Source: an uncultured Clostridia bacterium (lineage in GTDB: Bacteria; Bacillota; Clostridia; TANB77; CAG-508). Taken from it: a stretch of DNA of 5,655 nt. Positions 1 through 4,994 of the stretch are shown one piece after another. The DNA lies in assembly GCA_948857205.1 (NCBI GenBank), contig CAQPRV010000029.1:1-5655 (forward strand). Direction: 5' to 3'. The position numbers and the translations under genes were made by a program. The first letter of the stretch is position 1. Each line of letters opens with the position of its first letter. The notes below the pieces were generated by a model. It was not told the DNA's origin. It saw only the letters and a program-made list of their open reading frames with translations, and did not search any database.

Positions 1-42
1 AATTATCGCTAAAACGATTCCTATAACTAATTTTTTATTCAT
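1..42 (-). CDS. N-terminal start of a membrane-anchored or secreted protein, cut by the window edge
   Basis: Fourteen codons are visible, reading MNKKLVIGIVLAII: a short positive start followed by the beginning of a hydrophobic helix. This looks like an uncleaved signal anchor or signal peptide. The start is almost the same as that of the flavodoxin gene just upstream on the same strand (MNKKVLIGIIVAIL), so it may be a tandem paralogue, but the body of the protein lies outside the window. It starts 26 bases after the flavodoxin stop codon, with a purine-rich GGAAGG/GGAAAG stretch in front, so co-transcription is likely. Function unknown from what can be seen. Confidence 0.6.
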   Translation of the reverse strand, partial: MNKKLVIGIVLAII

Positions 43-68
43 TTTACTTTCCATTCCTTCCTATTTTT

Positions 69-770
69 TTATTTTATACCATCTGTCCAATTTTTAATTG
101 TAGAATCTGATGGTCTTTCATTAAATCTTTGTCCATTTTTCCAATCTCCACCATTTGCTTCTTTCTCAAGTAATTTTCCACTTTGTCCTAGACCACTTGA
201 TGTAGATGTGCAAAATGGTATAACTGTTTTTCCATTAAAGTCATTCGCTTTTACAAAAGTGTCTACTGGCCATGCTGCAATGCCCCACCATATAGGATAG
301 CCAATTAATACTGTATCATAATCACTCCAATTATCTACTGTGTCCTTTTTTAATTTAATATCTCTTAATGATTCATCATCATGTTCTTTTGAAACTCTTG
401 AATTTCTATTAGTCCAATTCAAATCTTCTTCTGAATATTTTTCCTCTGGCTCTATTTCAAAAATATCTGCATTTAAGTTTTGTGCAATTTTTTCTGCAAC
501 TGCCTTTGTATGATTTTGTGCTGAATAATATACAACTAATGTTTTACTTCCACTTTTTGTAGTGTTTTTTTCTTGTTCGCTATTTGTCATATCTTCCTCA
601 TTTTCTTTTTGTTCATTCTCTCCTACAAGCATATTATCATTTTCACTACCATTCATAGCTGATAAATTATTATTTTTTGTATTGTTATTATTGATAATAA
701 TAACTCCTGCAACAACTGCAATAATTACTAATATTGCAACTATAATTCCTATTAATACTTTTTTATTCAT
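69..770 (-). CDS. membrane-anchored flavodoxin
   Basis: A 233-residue flavodoxin-like protein, expected to bind FMN and carry electrons. Residues 1-4 are positively charged, 5-26 form one hydrophobic helix, and about 27-75 are a low-complexity Asn/Glu/Ser-rich linker. The flavodoxin fold follows from about 76 to the end. The FMN-phosphate loop is YYSAQNHTK (81-89). GYPIWWG (157-163) and FCTSTSSG (186-193) are the two other flavin-contact loops of the family (Flavodoxin_4-like). The Lys-rich start followed by the helix predicts N-in/C-out topology, putting the flavin domain outside the membrane. There is no lipobox cysteine, so it is a helix anchor rather than a lipoprotein. The ATG at 770 is preferred because it sits 10 bases after AGGAG and matches the start of the next gene; a TTG two codons earlier (776) is possible. 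It lies downstream of the DUF4405 gene, probably in the same operon. An extracytoplasmic flavodoxin is unusual; partner and substrate are inferred only. Confidence 0.9.
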   Translation of the reverse strand: MNKKVLIGIIVAILVIIAVVAGVIIINNNNTKNNNLSAMNGSENDNMLVGENEQKENEEDMTNSEQEKNTTKSGSKTLVVYYSAQNHTKAVAEKIAQNLNADIFEIEPEEKYSEEDLNWTNRNSRVSKEHDDESLRDIKLKKDTVDNWSDYDTVLIGYPIWWGIAAWPVDTFVKANDFNGKTVIPFCTSTSSGLGQSGKLLEKEANGGDWKNGQRFNERPSDSTIKNWTDGIK

Positions 771-780
771 TTTCAAATCT

Positions 781-785
781 CTCCT
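781..785 (-). promoter_or_regulatory. ribosome binding site of the flavodoxin gene
   Basis: AGGAG on the minus strand. It is 4 bases from the TTG at 776 and 10 bases from the ATG at 770. The spacing favours the ATG, though neither start can be excluded. Confidence 0.6.
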
Positions 786-810
786 TTTTTATATTCTTAT
801 ATTTTTTAAT

Positions 811-877
811 GTTTACAATCTCCCTTTGGTCGATTGCATAAGTTATCCGTAATTCACTTCGTTCAAACGGCTAACTT
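811..877. other. two adjacent inverted repeats between the DUF4405 and flavodoxin genes
   Basis: An 11-base arm at 840-850 (AAGTTATCCGT) pairs with 867-877 (ACGGCTAACTT) with one mismatch across a 16-base loop. Next to it CAATC (816-820) pairs with GATTG (832-836) around an 11-base loop. The outer arm covers the last codons and the stop of the DUF4405 gene. Neither hairpin is followed by a clear U-tract on the minus strand, so this is not a convincing intrinsic terminator. It could be an mRNA-processing or stabilising element inside the operon, or a copy of a dispersed palindromic repeat. Its base composition is richer in G+C than the flanks. Confidence 0.45.
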
Positions 878-1396
878 AAAAGCATATAACCATTGAAAAC
901 TATGTGTTAATGTATAAATAAAGTAAACTGCAATTCCTATAACAATGAATATATATATTATATAAATTGCTTTCTTAAATTTTTCATTCTTTACTTTTTT
1001 AAATATTCTATCTAAATGTAATCCTAGATGAATAAACATTGTTATAATTGCTAATCTTCCTAAAATTAGATGTGCAAGTACAAAACCTAAACTACTACTC
1101 ATGTGAAAGTTAAATACTTCATTTGCTATTAATATTCCACAAATAATTGCTCCTACATATATTATCATTATAAGAATATCTACTATATACATGATTTTAG
1201 TTTTTGTATTGGTCTTTTTGAAATTTTTTGTTACTTGCTTTATCCATTTAAAGTTTAATAAAATATGAATTATAATAAGGATAGCCAAAGCAATTCCTAA
1301 TATTTCGTGCATTAAATTTCCAATTAACCCTATATTAAATAAAGCACCTGTAATTATAAATAATAAAATATCAATTATTATTTTAAATTTCTTCAT
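863..1396 (-). CDS. DUF4405-family four-helix membrane protein, probable b-type cytochrome
   Basis: A 177-residue integral membrane protein with helices at about 6-26, 29-49, 69-91 and 105-127, plus a further hydrophobic segment at about 142-164. Six histidines stand at 30, 44, 98, 109, 123 and 127. H30/H44 and H109/H123 are each separated by 13 residues inside a helix, the arrangement expected of haem ligands in cytochrome-b-like bundles. The DUF4405 family is placed near such di-haem cytochromes, so electron transfer across or within the membrane is the likely role; haem binding is inferred, not shown. The start is fixed by AGGAGG (1401-1406) four bases upstream. The gene is first after a MerR-type promoter and precedes the anchored flavodoxin by 92 bases, so the two may exchange electrons. 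It diverges from the merR gene. Confidence 0.8.
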   Translation of the reverse strand: MKKFKIIIDILLFIITGALFNIGLIGNLMHEILGIALAILIIIHILLNFKWIKQVTKNFKKTNTKTKIMYIVDILIMIIYVGAIICGILIANEVFNFHMSSSLGFVLAHLILGRLAIITMFIHLGLHLDRIFKKVKNEKFKKAIYIIYIFIVIGIAVYFIYTLTHSFQWLYAFKLAV

Positions 1397-1453
1397 TTGT
1401 CCTCCTTTCCTTATTATTAAATGTCTTGCATACTACTATATTTTAATTTCGGC

Positions 1454-1482
1454 TTGACTAATTAGTTGTTTTGTTTTACAAT
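1454..1482 (+). promoter_or_regulatory. sigma-70-type promoter of merR
   Basis: TTGACT at 1454-1459 and TACAAT at 1477-1482 are separated by 17 bases, close to consensus. Transcription would begin near 1489, inside the -10 box of the divergent MerR-type promoter. The presumed operator would then fall in the first bases of the merR transcript, which suggests that the regulator limits its own expression. Confidence 0.65.
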
Positions 1483-1485
1483 GGA

Positions 1486-1516
1486 ATTATATCAGTCGGT
1501 AGTTACTATCGGTCAA
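1486..1516 (-). promoter_or_regulatory. MerR-type promoter and operator (copy 1), driving the DUF4405-flavodoxin operon
   Basis: On the minus strand TTGACC (1511-1516) and TATAAT (1486-1491) are separated by 19 bases, the over-long spacer typical of MerR-activated promoters. The spacer holds an imperfect dyad centred on AGT-A-ACT, with the half-sites extending to CCGATAGT and ACTACCGA. It lies between merR and its divergent neighbour, the usual site for such operators. The core recurs with one change at 3573-3603, in front of the aldo/keto reductase gene. Confidence 0.85.
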
Positions 1517-1545
1517 TAGTTTTTTTGGAATTTTTTAATTTTTTT

Positions 1546-1550
1546 GGAGG
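1546..1550 (+). promoter_or_regulatory. ribosome binding site fixing the merR start
   Basis: GGAGG lies seven bases before the ATG at 1558. This selects 1558 over an in-frame TTG at 1471, whose translation would run through the operator and add residues unlike any MerR protein. Confidence 0.8.
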
Positions 1551-1557
1551 TATAGAT

Positions 1558-1959
1558 ATGTATTCAATGAAAGAAACCTGTGAAAAGGTTGGTATGACTT
1601 ATGAAACACTAAAATATTATTGCAATGAAGGATTAATTCCTAATGTAAAAAGAGATAAAAATAATTATAGAATTTTTGATGACAATAATATTTCTTGGAT
1701 CAAAAGTTTAACTTGTTTAAAAAAATGCAATATGAGTATTGAAGAAATGAAAGAATATCTTGCTTTATGCTTAAAAGGAGAATCTACTATTCCTGAAAGA
1801 CAATCTATTTTAGCTGTAAAAAAGGAACAGCTTTTGAAAGAAATGTCTGACTTGCAAGAGAGCCTTGACTTTTTAAATTGGAAAGAAAATTTTTATAATG
1901 ATGTACTTTCTGGAAAAACTCAATATTTTAGTTACTTAATTGATACTAACCAAAAGTAG
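1558..1959 (+). CDS. MerR-family transcriptional regulator
   Basis: A 133-residue cytoplasmic DNA-binding protein. Residues 3-70 form the MerR winged helix: the helix-turn-helix contains TYETLKYYCNEGLIP (14-28), then the wing KNNYRIFDD (34-42), then helices ending in MSIEEMKEYL (59-68). Residues 80-115 form the long dimerisation coiled coil, and only a short tail follows, so there is no large ligand domain such as in BmrR or TipA. Cysteines stand at 8, 22, 53, 57 and 71. C53 is placed like the single sensing Cys of the NmlR/AdhR group, which responds to aldehydes and other electrophiles; this placement is my alignment by eye. A promoter with the MerR-type 19-bp spacer lies directly upstream on the other strand, and a second one precedes the aldo/keto reductase gene. 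Both are probable targets. Members of this family bend DNA to activate such promoters. Family assignment is firm; the inducer is unknown. Confidence 0.93.
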   Translation: MYSMKETCEKVGMTYETLKYYCNEGLIPNVKRDKNNYRIFDDNNISWIKSLTCLKKCNMSIEEMKEYLALCLKGESTIPERQSILAVKKEQLLKEMSDLQESLDFLNWKENFYNDVLSGKTQYFSYLIDTNQK

Positions 1960-1960
1960 T

Positions 1961-2002
1961 AAAAAAAATCAGTCTGTATTTGCACAAACTGATTTCTTTT
2001 TT
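1961..2002. terminator. bidirectional intrinsic terminator between merR and the flavin reductase gene
   Basis: The arms 1966-1977 and 1984-1995 pair over 12 positions with one mismatch around a six-base loop. A T-run follows on the plus strand (1997-2002), and an A-run precedes (1961-1968), giving a U-tract for minus-strand transcripts too. It begins right after the merR stop and ends just before the convergent gene's stop, so it can serve both. Confidence 0.85.
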
Positions 2003-2004
2003 AT

Positions 2005-2553
2005 TTATTTCATATCTAATCCATCTTTAAAAGCATTACCTACAACATCTCCTAATACTCTATAAGTATTACTTACCATGTCAAATGCTATTATTTGCAT
2101 TTTTTCTACATCAATTTTTCCGTTCCCATCTAAATAATTTTCATCAATAGAAGTATTTACAACTTTACCTACTAAAATACCATCTTCAAACGATTCCATT
2201 TCACATTCCAAAGTTAATGGATATTCTTCAATAATTGGTGCATCTACAAAATTTGATTTTGTTATATTAACTCCTGCTTTTGCTATTTTATCTTCTTTAT
2301 TTCCTGATACAACTCCAAAATAATCTGAAATAACTTCTGTTGCTTTTGTTGCAAAACTAACTGTAAATGCTTTTTTTAGTTTTAAATTATCTGTTGTTTT
2401 GTGTTGTGATAATGACACATAGATTCTTCCATAATCTTGTATTCCTCCCCATGCTGCATTCATTGCATTTGCATTTCCATTTTCATCATAAGTTCCAATA
2501 ATTAAGACTGGAAGTGGTAGAAAATTCATTTTATTTCCTAAATTTTTTCGCAT
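2005..2553 (-). CDS. flavin reductase-like FMN-binding protein
   Basis: A 182-residue cytoplasmic protein of the flavin reductase / flavoredoxin split-barrel family. Residues 12-60 carry the family signature region: LPLPVLIIGTYDENG, NAMNAAWGG (30-37 for the latter part), then a beta strand with SLS and HKTTDNL (51-57). The mid part SFATKATEVISDYFGVVSG and the C-terminal IIAFDMVSNTYRVLGDVVG are also typical. Proteins of this family bind FMN and reduce flavin or electron-acceptor partners with NAD(P)H, or act as electron carriers; the specific substrate here cannot be read. GGAGG at 2561-2565, seven bases upstream, supports the first Met. It follows the aldo/keto reductase gene by 71 bases with no clear terminator or strong promoter between them, so the two are probably one operon under the MerR-type promoter at 3573-3603. 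Transcription ends at the terminator at 1961-2002. Confidence 0.88.
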   Translation of the reverse strand: MRKNLGNKMNFLPLPVLIIGTYDENGNANAMNAAWGGIQDYGRIYVSLSQHKTTDNLKLKKAFTVSFATKATEVISDYFGVVSGNKEDKIAKAGVNITKSNFVDAPIIEEYPLTLECEMESFEDGILVGKVVNTSIDENYLDGNGKIDVEKMQIIAFDMVSNTYRVLGDVVGNAFKDGLDMK

Positions 2554-2624
2554 CTAAATCCCTCCATTTAATATTTTGTATATAACCTTATTCTATCATA
2601 ACTCTTATTAATTTATAATCTATT

Positions 2625-3527
2625 TTACCAATTTTTCTTATCTTTATTATGATCTTGATTTTCTCTCCTTGATTTTACTGTTTCATCAAACCATTTTACC
2701 ATTGCTGGATCATAGTGATTAAAGAAACTACTTGTTTTTGTATCTAATTTTGCAATTTCTTCCATATCTTCTTTTGAAAGTTCAAAATCAAATATATTAA
2801 TGTTTTCTTTTATTCTTTCCATTAAGGTTGATTTTGATAGCACTACTACATTTCTTTGTGTTAGCCATCTTAATATTACTTGTGCTATTGACTTGTTATA
2901 TTTATCTCCTATTTTCTTTAATGTTTCATTTTGGAACATATTGTTTCTACCTTCTGCAAACGGAGCCCATGCTTCTATTTGTACTCCAAATTGTTCCATA
3001 TTTTCTTGTGCCTCAAATTGTGCATTAAATACATTTGTTTCTACTTGATTTATTTGTGGTATAATTTTTCTTTCAAATAAGCAAATATCACTTAATCTAT
3101 CTGGATAAAAGTTACTTACTCCTATTGCTTTTAGCTTTCCTTCTTCATATAATTCTTCTAATGCTCTATAAGCTCCATAATAATCTACAAAAGGTTGATG
3201 CAATAGCATTAAATCTAAATAATCTACTTTCAGTTTTTCCATTGATTTTAAAACTGATTCTTTGCACTTTTCATATCCATAGTTATCTATCCAAACTTTT
3301 GAAGTAATAAATAATTCTTCTCTTTTTACAAGTCCATCATCTATTGCTTTTTGAATAGCATTTCCCACTTCCTCTTCATTAAAATAACTTTGTGCTGTAT
3401 CAATTAGTCTATACCCTGCTTTTATTGCATCTATTACAACTCTTTCACATTCCTCCTTATTTACTTGATATACTCCAAAACCTGCTTTTGGCATTTTAAC
3501 TCCATTATTTAAAGTTACATATTCCAT
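2625..3527 (-). CDS. aldo/keto reductase
   Basis: A 300-residue NADPH-dependent aldo/keto reductase (TIM barrel), similar to bacterial AKR5-type enzymes such as YvgN or 2,5-diketogluconate reductases. The full catalytic tetrad is present: D43 and Y48 in LIDTAQSY, K77 in ITSKVW and H110 in LMLLHQP. AIGVSNF (134-140) and QINQVETNVF (158-167) are family signatures, and SKST (231-234) with R239 fits the NADPH-phosphate site. It would reduce aldehydes or ketones, plausibly reactive carbonyls such as methylglyoxal; substrate is inference. The C-terminal tail is charged and Lys-rich. AGGAG (3538-3542), ten bases upstream, precedes the chosen ATG. A MerR-type promoter starts about 45 bases upstream of the ATG, and the flavin reductase gene follows, so it is the first gene of a regulated two-gene operon. 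Confidence 0.95.
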   Translation of the reverse strand: MEYVTLNNGVKMPKAGFGVYQVNKEECERVVIDAIKAGYRLIDTAQSYFNEEEVGNAIQKAIDDGLVKREELFITSKVWIDNYGYEKCKESVLKSMEKLKVDYLDLMLLHQPFVDYYGAYRALEELYEEGKLKAIGVSNFYPDRLSDICLFERKIIPQINQVETNVFNAQFEAQENMEQFGVQIEAWAPFAEGRNNMFQNETLKKIGDKYNKSIAQVILRWLTQRNVVVLSKSTLMERIKENINIFDFELSKEDMEEIAKLDTKTSSFFNHYDPAMVKWFDETVKSRRENQDHNKDKKNW

Positions 3528-3572
3528 ATTTTCATCTCTCCTTTAATCTATATTTTTGTTTTACTAATTGGA

Positions 3573-3603
3573 ATTATATCAGTCGGTAGTTACTGTCGGT
3601 CAA
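3573..3603 (-). promoter_or_regulatory. MerR-type promoter and operator (copy 2), driving the aldo/keto reductase operon
   Basis: The minus strand has TTGACC (3598-3603), a 19-base spacer, and TATAAT (3573-3578). From the GGAATTAT side through to the T-run beyond the -35 box, the sequence equals the copy at 1486-1516 except for one base in the spacer. The flanking T-run is also conserved. Identical architecture in front of two operons points to one regulator, most simply the MerR protein encoded at 1558-1959. Confidence 0.85.
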
Positions 3604-3620
3604 TAGTTTTTTTGAAATTT

Positions 3621-3659
3621 ATAAAAAAAATAGATTAGTTATCTTTCAAACTAATCTAT
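3621..3659 (-). terminator. intrinsic terminator of the ABM-domain gene
   Basis: A perfect 11-bp stem (3630-3640 with 3649-3659) with an eight-base loop starts nine bases past the stop codon. On the minus strand an eight-base U-tract (3622-3629) follows. It shields the aldo/keto reductase promoter, whose -35 box lies about 20 bases further on, from read-through. Confidence 0.85.
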
Positions 3660-3667
3660 CTCAATTA

Positions 3668-3964
3668 TTATTTCGATAATTCTGTAAATTGCTCTACTTT
3701 CATACGAAGTCCATACTTATTACGAAGTTCTGCAATTTGTTTCATCATATCTGATTTATGGTGTAAATCAAGTGCCTCTTGATTTTTCCATTTATCAATT
3801 AGTATTACTGTTTCTGGATCTTCCATTGGGAAGAAATATTCATATCTTTCATTTCCTTCTTCAGCACGAATTAAATCTACTATTCCTTTTGATACCATTT
3901 CTTCTGCAAATTTTCTTGCACTTCCGTCTTTTCCTGTATAATATATATTTATAACTAAACTCAT
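3668..3964 (-). CDS. ABM-domain protein, putative quinol monooxygenase
   Basis: A 98-residue protein that is a single antibiotic-biosynthesis-monooxygenase (ABM) domain, the dimeric ferredoxin-like fold. Typical are the opening strand MSLVINIYYTGKDG, the central RYEYFFPMEDPETVILIDKW (40-59), and EALDLHHKSDMMKQI (63-77), where the His in the last motif is commonly conserved. Relatives include YgiN-type quinol monooxygenases and haem-degrading enzymes, but many have no known role. AGGAGA (3971-3976), six bases upstream, supports the start. The gene has its own terminator and no MerR-type box in front, so it seems to be a separate transcription unit, although it sits beside redox genes of related theme. 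Length is normal for the family. Confidence 0.85.
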   Translation of the reverse strand: MSLVINIYYTGKDGSARKFAEEMVSKGIVDLIRAEEGNERYEYFFPMEDPETVILIDKWKNQEALDLHHKSDMMKQIAELRNKYGLRMKVEQFTELSK

Positions 3965-3997
3965 ACAAAATCTCCTATAATTATGATTTTATTTTTT

Positions 3998-4003
3998 ATT
4001 ATA
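3998..4003 (-). promoter_or_regulatory. possible -10 box of the ABM-domain gene
   Basis: A perfect TATAAT on the minus strand lies 34 bases upstream of the ABM start codon. No good -35 hexamer is found at 16-18 bases, so the promoter is either weak, activator-dependent, or located elsewhere. Confidence 0.3.
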
Positions 4004-4052
4004 CTATCTATTGTTCAACTTATTATCTGCCCTACTTATTGTAAGTTGTCGC

Positions 4053-4067
4053 TGAGATTAAATCTCA
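4053..4067. repeat. 15-base perfect inverted repeat upstream of the ABM-domain gene
   Basis: TGAGATT and AATCTCA are exact reverse complements around one central base. The palindrome overlaps the stop codon of the Fic remnant (4065-4067) and lies about 90 bases upstream of the ABM gene. There is no U-tract on either side, so it is not a terminator; it could be an operator half-site pair or chance. Confidence 0.35.
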
Positions 4068-4286
4068 ATCATTATTCAAAAAGTTCATTACTAAATCTAT
4101 TATTACATCTTTTTCTTTTGGATTTGATTCTGCTATTAATAAAGTTAGTGCTGCTAAAGTATTGTTGTCTATTGTTTGTTTTCCATCTTTATATAATATT
4201 CCATAAAAATTTAAAAAGTATATAAATAATGTTGCTGCAATTCTTTTATTTCCATCTGCAAATACATGATTTTTTACTATTAAATA
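4065..4286 (-). pseudogene. Fic/Doc C-terminal remnant of a RhuM-Fic fusion, separated by a stop codon
   Basis: Directly after the TGA at 4287-4289, in the same frame, come 73 codons ending at a TGA at 4065-4067. They start YLIVKNH and contain HVFADGNKRIAATLF, the Fic/Doc catalytic motif (HxFxDGNKR). A helical tail resembling the C-terminus of RhuM-Fic proteins (IAESNPKEKD) follows. There is no Met codon or ribosome binding site at its start, so it is not a separate gene. Fic domains transfer nucleotide groups to target proteins; the motif residues are intact here, but the domain can only be made by read-through of the upstream stop. The gene is probably inactive. Confidence 0.8.
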
Positions 4287-4994
4287 TCAGAAGTTTGCTC
4301 CTTTTTCTTCAATACTTTTATAAATATCTTGTCCACCAAAACTTTGATAAATATTGCCTATAATTGATTCTAATCCTTTATCTCTTTCTACTGCAAATAG
4401 TGAACTTTCTTCATTAAATCTTAACCTATTTATAACTTCTATACATTCTTTGTATTCAATCTTTCTTTCATCAATATTTCCATCTATTTTCTTTAGTGTT
4501 CTATGGTCATAGTCATCTAATAAATCAAGTGCTTTTGAATAATCTCCAATTACCTTTAATATTTCTTTTGCATCATTTCCTTCCAGTCTTTCATCTATTC
4601 TATTTGCTATATCAATTAGTTTTATTGTTTTTTCTAAATATTCTAATCTTCTTTGATTTACAGCATATCCTTTTAACATATAATCTTTTAATATTCTAGT
4701 AGCCCATTTTCTAAATAAAATACCATTTTGCGATTTTACTCGATATCCAACAGATATAATCATATCTAAATTATAATAATTAGTAGGTTTATCAGCAAAT
4801 TCGGAATTTCCGAATTTAGTCATTGTTTCTGTTTCGACTAATTCTCCTTCTTTATATATATTCTTTATATGTTCATTAATAGTAGATTTAGCTTTTTCAA
4901 ATAATTTTGACATTTGCTCTTGTGTAAGCCATACGGTTTCATCTTTTAAATTAACTTCTAATTTTACTCCTTGATTTTCAAATAAAATATCAAG
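4287..4994 (-). pseudogene. RhuM-family protein, N-terminal portion, start lost and prematurely stopped
   Basis: The frame from 4994 encodes a RhuM-family (Virulence_RhuM) N-terminus: LKDETVWLTQEQMSKLFEKA is a helix-turn-helix-like segment. Then come the signature NYYNLDMIISVGYRV and FRKWATRILKDYMLKGYAVNQ, a helical region, and SFGGQDIYKSIEEKGANF before the TGA at 4287. Family members often continue into a Fic/Doc domain and total about 330 residues, and the matching Fic part does lie immediately beyond the stop. Upstream, the frame meets TAA at 4995-4997 without any ATG. The first Met (4913) falls inside the helix-turn-helix and has no good ribosome binding site, so the 208-residue product from there would lack the true N-terminus. 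RhuM genes are common in accessory regions, often next to restriction systems or phage genes; their role is unclear. The 5' end is cut at the boundary with the integrase remnant. Confidence 0.82.

Noticed and set aside
562..852. Plus-strand frame coding a hydrophobic 96-residue peptide
   Set aside because: It is antisense to the flavodoxin anchor and linker. Its hydrophobicity comes from the T-rich complement, and it has no ribosome binding site.
811..877. Intrinsic terminator after the DUF4405 gene
   Set aside because: Neither hairpin is followed by a U-tract on the minus strand, and the flavodoxin gene behind it has no strong promoter of its own.
1471..1557. Longer merR start from TTG at 1471
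   Set aside because: It would translate through the promoter/operator region and add residues unlike MerR proteins. A clear GGAGG precedes the ATG at 1558.
2800..3307. Three plus-strand frames inside the aldo/keto reductase gene
   Set aside because: They are antisense shadows of a gene with all catalytic residues, and are Leu/Phe-rich by complementarity.
3983..4225. Plus-strand frame of 80 residues, Leu-rich
   Set aside because: The opposite strand holds the Fic motif in frame with the RhuM remnant, which explains the open frame.
4287..4289. TGA read as Trp or selenocysteine (recoding)
   Set aside because: Trp is encoded by TGG in this window and TGA ends the DUF4405 gene at its expected length. 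Relatives usually have Leu at this position, and no selenocysteine insertion structure was recognised.
4065..4994. Functional Fic/Doc toxin-antitoxin pair
   Set aside because: No separate small antitoxin frame is seen, the Fic part has no start codon, and the upstream part lacks its N-terminus.
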